This document shows positions 18,752 through 24,020 of a stretch of 24,020 nt of DNA, piece by piece. The translations under genes were made by a program, and so were the position numbers. Numbering within the stretch: the first letter of the stretch is position 1; each line of letters begins with the position of its first letter. Source of the stretch: Lentzea aerocolonigenes. GTDB taxonomy: Bacteria; Actinomycetota; Actinomycetes; Mycobacteriales; Pseudonocardiaceae. The stretch spans positions 1 to 24,020 of the forward strand of contig NZ_JYJG01000381.1 of assembly GCF_000955955.1 (NCBI RefSeq). The letters are read 5' to 3'. Below the pieces are notes generated by a model. The model worked only from the letters and a program-made list of their open reading frames with translations. It was not told where the DNA came from and made no database searches.

Positions 18752-21709
18752 GTGGCACCGAGCAGAGGTCGGGCGTTACGCGCGCTCGGCACGATGGGTG
18801 TTGCGTTCGCGACAACCATCGCAGTGATGTCGGTATCCGAGAGCGCTCATGCGGCGCCCGTCAGGTACGAAGCAGAGAGCGCGACGATCTCGCAGGGCGT
18901 CGTCGAGTCCAACTGGGCCGGGTTCTCCGGCAGCGGTTTCGTCAACTTCGACAACGTCGCGGGGAGCTCGGTCGAGTTCACCGTCAACGCGTCGAAGGCC
19001 GGGCAGGCGAAGCTGGTCTTCCGCTACGCCAACGGAACCGCGGACAACCGGCCGGTCGACGTGAGCGTCAACGGCGGCCTCGCGGTCGACGAGCGCGCGT
19101 TCGCGAGCACCGGTACGTGGACCGGGTGGACGTCGGTCGACAACACCGTGGCCCTGAACGCGGGTGCCAACACGATCAAGCTCACGGCCACCGGTGCCAC
19201 GGGCGGTCCGAACCTGGACTACGTCGAGGTCGAGGAGATCAACGCCGTTCCCGCCCTGGAGCAGGAGGCGGAGAACGCGACCATCGGCCAGGGTGTCGTC
19301 GAGTCGAACCACGCCGGGTTCTCCGGCACCGGATTCGTCAACTACGACAACGTGGTGGGCTCGTACGTCGAGTACACGATCACCGCGGACCAGGCCGGCG
19401 AGCACGAGCTGACGTTCCGGTACGCCAACGGGACGACGGTCGACCGCCCGGTCTCGGTGACGGTGGACGGTGCTGCCGCGCAGACGGTGTCGTTCCCCAG
19501 CACCGGCGTGTGGACGACGTGGCAGACGCGCACGGCGAAGGTCGTGCTGAAGGCCGGCGCGAACAAGATCCGCGCCACGGCCACGACCGCGAACGGCGGC
19601 CCGAACGCGGACAAGATCTCCGCGGTCCGGCTCGGCCCGGTGGACAACGAACCGCCTACGCCGCCGAAGAACCTGCAGTTCGTCTCGTCGACGTCGACCA
19701 CGGTCTCGCTGAAGTGGGAAGCGGCCACGGACAACATCGGTGTCACGGGCTACGAGATCTACCAGCACGGCCAGCACGTGAAGAGCGTTGGCAACGTGCT
19801 GGAAGCGACCGCGACCGGCCTGCAGCCGGAGACCGAGTACGACTGGACCGTGTTCGCGAAGGACGCGGCCAACAACGTGTCGCAGGCGTCGAACAACGTC
19901 CTCGGCAAGACCCAGCCCGCGCCGCCGGACAACGAGGCTCCCTCGGTTCCCGGCAACCTGCGCTCGACGGGCAAGGGCGCCACTTCCGTCGACCTGGCTT
20001 GGAACGCCTCCACGGACAACGTGGGCGTGACCGGGTACGAGATCTACGTCAACGGGGTGGCCAAGCAGGCCGCCGACGGCAACGCCACCTCGGCGACGGT
20101 GGCCGGTCTGACCACCGGTACCGAGTACGCGTTCCGCGTGCTGGCCAAGGACGCGAAGAACAACCAGTCCGGGCTGTCCAACGAGATCAAGGTGACTCCG
20201 GCCGCTGGTGGGCCGACCGGCACGCCTGATCCCGGTGCGGTGTCGACGATCGCGTCCGGTGTGGACGTCGCGTGGGGCGTGGTGTTCCTGCCCGACGGCT
20301 CCGCGTTGTTCAGCGAGCGCAACACGTTCAACATCTACCGGCTGACCAAGAGCGGCCAGAAGACGCTGGCGGGCAAGATCAGCCAGGCCGTCGGCACGAA
20401 CGGTGAGGGCGGCCTGCTCGGCCTCGAGGTCTCGCCGTCGTTCGCGACCGACCACTGGCTGTACGTCTACCACACGGCGTCCGAGGGCAACCGCGTCATC
20501 CGGATCAAGTACGAGAACGGCGCACTGGTCCAGAACACGTACCAGATCCTGTTGCAGGGCTTGGCGAAGAGCCGCTACCACAACGGTGGCCGCCTGCGTT
20601 ACGGCCCGGTCGACGGCAAGCTGTACGTGTCCGTCGGTGACGCGCAGAACCCGGACAACAACCCGCAGAACAACAACTCCCTCAACGGCAAGATCCTGCG
20701 CATCAACCTCGATGGCTCGATCCCGTCGGACAACCCGTTCGGCAACGCCGTGTGGTCGAAGGGGCACCGCAACCCGCAGGGCCTCGACTTCGACTCCAAG
20801 GGCCGGCTGTGGGAGGCAGAGTTCGGTGACTCCTCGCTGGACGAGGTCAACCTGATCACCAAGGGCGGCAACTACGGCTGGCCGCAGTGCGAGGGCACCC
20901 AGGGCAGTTGCTCCGGCACCATCGCGCCGAAGAAGACCTGGTCGACGTCGTCGGCTTCGCCTTCCGGCCTGACGATCATCAACGACCACGTGTTCGTGGC
21001 GACGACGGTGGGTCAGCGCGTCTACCGGATGCGGATCGAGGGCGACACGCTCGTCGAGCAGAAGGTGTACTTCCAGGGCACCTACGACCGTCTGCGCACG
21101 GTCGAGGTCGATCACGACGGCGACATCTGGCTGACCACCACCACGGACAAGGACGGCACCGCGAACAACGACCGCGTGCTGCTGATCGACATCCAGTACT
21201 CGGGCGGCAACCCGCCCGGTGGCTTCAAGCTGACGTCGTCCGCCTTCGCGGACGACGCGATGATCCCGGCCAAGTACACCTGTGCGGGTGACGGTGTGGC
21301 CGGTCAGGATCCCTCGCCTCCGTTGGCGTGGGGTGCGTCCACCGGTGCGGCTGGTTATGCCATTGTGTTCGCCGACCGGGCGAACAACGGCAACAAGTTG
21401 CACTGGGCGATCTGGGACATTCCGGCGACCGCTTCTTCGTTGCCGGAGAATCTCGGAGCGGGCTTCACCGTTCCCGGGCAGGGTGGCGCCAAGCAGAAGG
21501 CCATGGGCTCGGGTGCGAATTCGCAGAAGTTCTTCGGGCCGTGTCCCGGTGGCTCCACCAACCCGTACACGTTCACTTTGTACGCGTTGAACACCAACGT
21601 GGTTCCGGGAATCACTTCGTCGTCGACGATGGCGCAGATCGAAACGGCCATCAAGAACGCGTCCACGGCCAACACCGTGCTGCGCGGGCGGTCGAACGCT
21701 TCGACGTGA
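18752..21709 (+). CDS. Secreted CBM35/6 x2 - FN3 x2 - PQQ-type sugar dehydrogenase-like propeller - PEBP fusion
   Basis: 985 aa from GTG at 18752, chosen because GGGAGG (18739-18744) is 7 bases upstream; an in-frame GTG at 18716 lacks a ribosome site. Residues 1-34 are a signal peptide (AHA cleavage). Two tandem CBM35/CBM6-like modules (about 36-162 and 166-292) share AGFSGxGFVN and FRYANGT. Two FN3 domains follow (about 297-387 and 391-483), both with TDNxGVTGYEIY. About 493-818 is a glucose/sorbosone dehydrogenase-type beta-propeller: H610 in RYHNGGRLRYG aligns with the catalytic-base region, R673-NPQG is the PQQ-contact motif, and GGNYGWP follows. About 824-985 is a PEBP (YbhB/YbcL) domain with KYTCAGDG, HWAIWDIP and FFGPCP; C844 and C931 may pair. 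It probably oxidises sugars outside the cell while bound to polysaccharide. The role of the PEBP domain is unknown. Confidence 0.92.
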   Translation: MAPSRGRALRALGTMGVAFATTIAVMSVSESAHAAPVRYEAESATISQGVVESNWAGFSGSGFVNFDNVAGSSVEFTVNASKAGQAKLVFRYANGTADNRPVDVSVNGGLAVDERAFASTGTWTGWTSVDNTVALNAGANTIKLTATGATGGPNLDYVEVEEINAVPALEQEAENATIGQGVVESNHAGFSGTGFVNYDNVVGSYVEYTITADQAGEHELTFRYANGTTVDRPVSVTVDGAAAQTVSFPSTGVWTTWQTRTAKVVLKAGANKIRATATTANGGPNADKISAVRLGPVDNEPPTPPKNLQFVSSTSTTVSLKWEAATDNIGVTGYEIYQHGQHVKSVGNVLEATATGLQPETEYDWTVFAKDAANNVSQASNNVLGKTQPAPPDNEAPSVPGNLRSTGKGATSVDLAWNASTDNVGVTGYEIYVNGVAKQAADGNATSATVAGLTTGTEYAFRVLAKDAKNNQSGLSNEIKVTPAAGGPTGTPDPGAVSTIASGVDVAWGVVFLPDGSALFSERNTFNIYRLTKSGQKTLAGKISQAVGTNGEGGLLGLEVSPSFATDHWLYVYHTASEGNRVIRIKYENGALVQNTYQILLQGLAKSRYHNGGRLRYGPVDGKLYVSVGDAQNPDNNPQNNNSLNGKILRINLDGSIPSDNPFGNAVWSKGHRNPQGLDFDSKGRLWEAEFGDSSLDEVNLITKGGNYGWPQCEGTQGSCSGTIAPKKTWSTSSASPSGLTIINDHVFVATTVGQRVYRMRIEGDTLVEQKVYFQGTYDRLRTVEVDHDGDIWLTTTTDKDGTANNDRVLLIDIQYSGGNPPGGFKLTSSAFADDAMIPAKYTCAGDGVAGQDPSPPLAWGASTGAAGYAIVFADRANNGNKLHWAIWDIPATASSLPENLGAGFTVPGQGGAKQKAMGSGANSQKFFGPCPGGSTNPYTFTLYALNTNVVPGITSSSTMAQIETAIKNASTANTVLRGRSNAST

Positions 21710-21719
21710 TGGGTTAGCG

Positions 21720-21760
21720 CGTGAAAGGCGGGGCCTCCTGCGGGGCCCCGCCTTTTCACG
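21720..21760. terminator. Bidirectional terminator between modular dehydrogenase and S8 protease
   Basis: AAAGGCGGGGCC (21724-21735) pairs with GGCCCCGCCTTT (21744-21755), with CGTG (21720-21723)/CACG (21757-21760) outside one bulged T. It separates two convergent stop codons, and the protease stop begins at the next base. Confidence 0.88.
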
Positions 21761-23245
21761 TTACTTCTTGGGCAGGGTGATCGCCCAGCCTTCGAGCGTG
21801 CCGGCGTCACCTTCGCTGCGGTCGCGGACGAGCAGCTGCCAGGTGCCGTTCTTGGTCTCCCCGGAGAGGTCGACGGTGTAGTACGGCTGGAACTTGGTGC
21901 CGGTGCCGTTGGCCTTCAGCAGGTATGTGCGGCCACTCGGCCCGGCGAGCTCGATCCGCACGTCGCTCTGGGCGGAGTGCTTGATCGTCACCTCGACCTT
22001 GGTGGCCTTGGGGGCGTTGCCCTTGCAGCCCGCGTACCGGATCGCCGTGCCGACGTACTCGCCCGCGTCCGGGATCTGCACGTCGTTCTCGTTGGTCTTG
22101 CGGCCGCAGCCGGGGGTGGGCGGCGGCGGCACGATGCCGTGGTTCGTGAAGAGCAACTTGTTGGGGGAGTTGGATCCTGGGTTCGTGACCTTGTCTCCGG
22201 TGGCTTGGCTGACGAGGGCGTCGCGGACCTGTTGCGGGGTGGCCGCCGGGTTCTTGGCGAGGTAGAGCGCGGCGGCTCCGGCGACGTGCGGCGAGGCCAT
22301 GCTCGTGCCGGACGCGTCCAGCGTGGCCGTGTCGGAGTCCTTCCAGCTGCTCAGGATTCCCAGGCCGGGCGCGAAGATGTCGAGGCACGTCCCATAGTTG
22401 CTGAAGTAGGCGCGGCTGTCGTCGCGTGCCGTCGCGCCGACCGTGATCGCGCTTGGCTCTCGCGCTGGTGACTGCGTGCACGCGTCGCCGTTGCTGTTGC
22501 CCGCCGCGACCGCGTACGTGACTCCGGATTCGACTGATTTCCTCAGTGCCGCGTCGAGGACGTCGTCCTTGTCGCCGCCCAGGGACATGTTGGCCACGGC
22601 GGGTTTCTGCGCGTTCTTGGTGACCCAGTCGATGCCCGCGACGACCTGCTCGGTGGTGCCGGAGCCCTTGCAGTCGAGGACGCGGACGCCGTGCAGTGTG
22701 ACCTTCTTGGCGACGCCGTAGTCCTTGCCGCCCACCGTGCCCGAGACGTGCGTGCCGTGGCCGTGGCAGTCGTCGGGGTTGCTGTCGTTGTCGATGGCGT
22801 CGAAGCCCTCTTTGACGCGCCCTTCGAACTGCTGGTGCGTGGCGCGGATGCCGGTGTCGACGATGTACGCGTGCACGTTGGCCGCGTCCGTCGAGTAGTA
22901 GTAGGTCTGGTCGAACGGCAGGGTGCGCTGGTCGATGCGGTCCAGTCCCCAGGCTTGCGGGTTGTTCTGGGCGTCGCTGATGGTGTGCGTCTTGTTGCGC
23001 TGGACTCGTACGACGTTCGGGTCCTTGGCGAGGTCCGCGGCTTTCTGCGCGGTCATCGTCGCGGAGAATCCGTTCAGCGCCGATGAATATGTGTGGCGGA
23101 CGCTCACGTCGTATTGAGATGTGACGTTCGCGGTGAGGATGTGCTCCCTGAGGACCACGATGTAGGTGTCCTCGGAGGCTTGTGCTGGGGTGGTGAAGCT
23201 TGATAGCACAACTGCGGCGGCGAGTCCGATCCGGAATTTCCGCAT
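21761..23245 (-). CDS. Secreted S8 subtilisin-family serine protease with P domain
   Basis: 494 aa. Residues 1-23 are a signal peptide; about 26-88 are an inhibitor-I9 propeptide (TYIVVLREHI, LNGFSATMTAQKAADLAKDP). The catalytic domain belongs to the proteinase K-like branch: D130 in AYIVDTGIR, H163 in HGHGTHVSGTV, oxyanion N250 in AAGNSNGD and S315 in GTSMASPHVAGAA. After a proline linker (PPPPTP) residues about 380-494 form a P/proprotein-convertase beta-sandwich (VEVTIKHSAQSDVRIELAGP, NGTWQLLVRD). Several cysteines fit extracellular disulfides. It is an exported endoprotease activated by propeptide removal. The ATG at 23245 has AAGGGAG 5 bases upstream. It is divergent from a secreted PEBP gene (172-bp gap) and convergent with a PEBP-domain protein. 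Confidence 0.95.
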   Translation of the reverse strand: MRKFRIGLAAAVVLSSFTTPAQASEDTYIVVLREHILTANVTSQYDVSVRHTYSSALNGFSATMTAQKAADLAKDPNVVRVQRNKTHTISDAQNNPQAWGLDRIDQRTLPFDQTYYYSTDAANVHAYIVDTGIRATHQQFEGRVKEGFDAIDNDSNPDDCHGHGTHVSGTVGGKDYGVAKKVTLHGVRVLDCKGSGTTEQVVAGIDWVTKNAQKPAVANMSLGGDKDDVLDAALRKSVESGVTYAVAAGNSNGDACTQSPAREPSAITVGATARDDSRAYFSNYGTCLDIFAPGLGILSSWKDSDTATLDASGTSMASPHVAGAAALYLAKNPAATPQQVRDALVSQATGDKVTNPGSNSPNKLLFTNHGIVPPPPTPGCGRKTNENDVQIPDAGEYVGTAIRYAGCKGNAPKATKVEVTIKHSAQSDVRIELAGPSGRTYLLKANGTGTKFQPYYTVDLSGETKNGTWQLLVRDRSEGDAGTLEGWAITLPKK

Positions 23246-23417
23246 TGTTCTCCCTTGTGAACGGGTCTCAAAAGGCTCTGCTCACGCGGCGGATACGCGA
23301 ACTCATCGCGGAGAGTAGTACACGAATGCTCACTCGCCGTATTGCATCGGTCACCTATATGTGGTCACATGTCTGTTGTCGGAAACCTCCGCCGCCCGTT
23401 CAACTGGAGGTTCTTTC

Positions 23418-23981
23418 GTGCGTAAATTCTTCGTGGCCGCTGTCTCATTGGCCGCATTCGCTGTGGCTGCCCCTGCTGTCGCCGCTCCGGCTCCGCTGGC
23501 GTTGACGAGCACGGCCTACAAGAACAACGGCAACATCCCGGACAAGTACTCGTGCGCCGGCGACCACGGCGCTGGCAACGACATCTCCCCGCCGCTCGCC
23601 TGGACCGGCGGCGACGTGAAGGCCGCCTCCTACGCCCTGGTCTTCATCGACACGTCGAACGGCGGCAAGCACTGGGCGGCCTGGGACATCCCGGCGGCTG
23701 CTGTCGGGCTGCCCGAGGGGCTCAAGAAGGGCTACGACGTCGTGGAGCCCGAGCTGAAGGGCGCGCATCAGAAGGCGATGGGCAACGCGTCTGTTTCGGA
23801 GCAGTTCTTCGGGCCTTGCCCGCGCTCCAAGCACAAGTACGAGTTCACGCTCTACGCGGTGAAGGTGGCGAAGCTGCCGGGCCTGAACAAGAACTCGAAG
23901 GTGGCTGACGTGGAAGCCGCGGCGAAGAAGGCGGCGGTGGGTCAGGCGAAGCTGGCCGGGTTCTCGACCGCCAAGCCCTAG
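23418..23981 (+). CDS. Secreted YbhB/YbcL-type PEBP (Raf kinase inhibitor-like) protein
   Basis: 187 aa from GTG at 23418, with CTGGAGG (23404-23410) 7 bases upstream; the frame opens earlier (23361) but without a signal peptide. Residues 1-23 are a signal peptide (MRKFFVAAVSLAAFAVAAPA). The PEBP fold is shown by IPDKYSCAGDHGAGNDISPP, SYALVFIDTS, GGKHWAAWDIPA, HQKAMG and FFGPCPRSKHKYEFTLYAV. C46 and C134 sit where the fused PEBP domain of the modular dehydrogenase has C844 and C931. The two domains are clear paralogues. PEBPs bind anionic ligands, and some eukaryotic members inhibit serine proteases or kinases; bacterial roles are poorly known. It is divergent from the S8 protease. Confidence 0.93.
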   Translation: MRKFFVAAVSLAAFAVAAPAVAAPAPLALTSTAYKNNGNIPDKYSCAGDHGAGNDISPPLAWTGGDVKAASYALVFIDTSNGGKHWAAWDIPAAAVGLPEGLKKGYDVVEPELKGAHQKAMGNASVSEQFFGPCPRSKHKYEFTLYAVKVAKLPGLNKNSKVADVEAAAKKAAVGQAKLAGFSTAKP

Positions 23982-24020
23982 TAGTGTTTTGTCGGGTCAG
24001 CAAGAACCCAGGGTGTCAGA

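Noticed and set aside
18713..20229. 505-codon plus-strand frame overlapping the modular dehydrogenase
   Set aside because: It is an out-of-frame, Arg-rich product of the repetitive CBM/FN3 DNA with no domain match.
18776..21403. Very long open frame (875 codons) antisense to the modular dehydrogenase
   Set aside because: It reflects the strong G/C third-position bias of the sense gene; the translation is Arg/Val/Asp-rich with no domain, and the sense frame has clear domains and a ribosome site.
23340..23372. Repeated GGTCAC near 23350-23365 as an operator for the S8/PEBP promoters
   Set aside because: It is a short direct repeat without a convincing palindrome or properly spaced promoter boxes; it is too weak to call.

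Overview
The window is high-GC actinobacterial DNA, most likely from a filamentous member of the Pseudonocardiales (Lentzea/Saccharothrix/Amycolatopsis-like; this placement is inference). Support comes from very strong G/C bias at third codon positions, an XRE-DUF397 pair, a PPOX-class F420-type flavoprotein, a TIGR03086 (mycothiol-type DinB) protein, many TetR regulators, and several Sec-secreted, carbohydrate-binding modular enzymes. I see no tRNA, rRNA, CRISPR array, insertion sequence or phage gene. All genes look intact except the first, which runs off the left edge.

Layout. (1) 1-1400: a secreted lectin-GH62 arabinofuranosidase (minus strand) behind two LacI-type operators. (2) 1485-4734: an Lrp/AsnC regulator divergent from a PLP-dependent trans-sulfuration-family enzyme and an AnsP-like amino-acid permease, whose ribosome binding site lies in a potential leader hairpin; a terminator follows. 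(3) 4797-8055: a His-rich duplicated small protein; an HxlR regulator divergent, across two near-identical operators, from a tight four-gene run: RibD/DHFR-like reductase, PPOX flavoprotein, pdxT, yebC. The run ends at a 26-bp perfect hairpin. (4) 8056-11479: a TetR/SDR divergent pair, an XRE-DUF397 pair, and a divergent DUF4262-GNAT pair. (5) 11480-14831: a 355-bp non-coding stretch rich in inverted repeats, a secreted GH75 chitosanase, a TIGR03086 protein and a POT peptide transporter. (6) 14885-18354: P450, an AcnR-like TetR and an SDR, with two palindromic operators and a divergent TetR. (7) 18426-24020: a small ORF, then a secreted-protein cluster. This holds a 985-aa CBM-CBM-FN3-FN3-PQQ-sugar-dehydrogenase-like-PEBP protein, a convergent S8 (subtilisin-type) protease with a P domain, and a divergent stand-alone secreted PEBP (YbhB/YbcL) protein.

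How the parts fit. Genes 1, chitosanase, POT transporter, modular dehydrogenase and S8 protease form a saprophytic secretome for polysaccharides and peptides. A near-identical 14-bp motif (GACAGGWAACTTTC) lies upstream of both the chitosanase and the modular dehydrogenase, so they may share a regulator. The most unusual part is the right end: a PEBP domain fused to a secreted dehydrogenase and a separate secreted PEBP paralogue flank a secreted serine protease. Some eukaryotic PEBPs inhibit serine proteases, so a protease/inhibitor relationship is a testable idea, but the sequence does not prove it.
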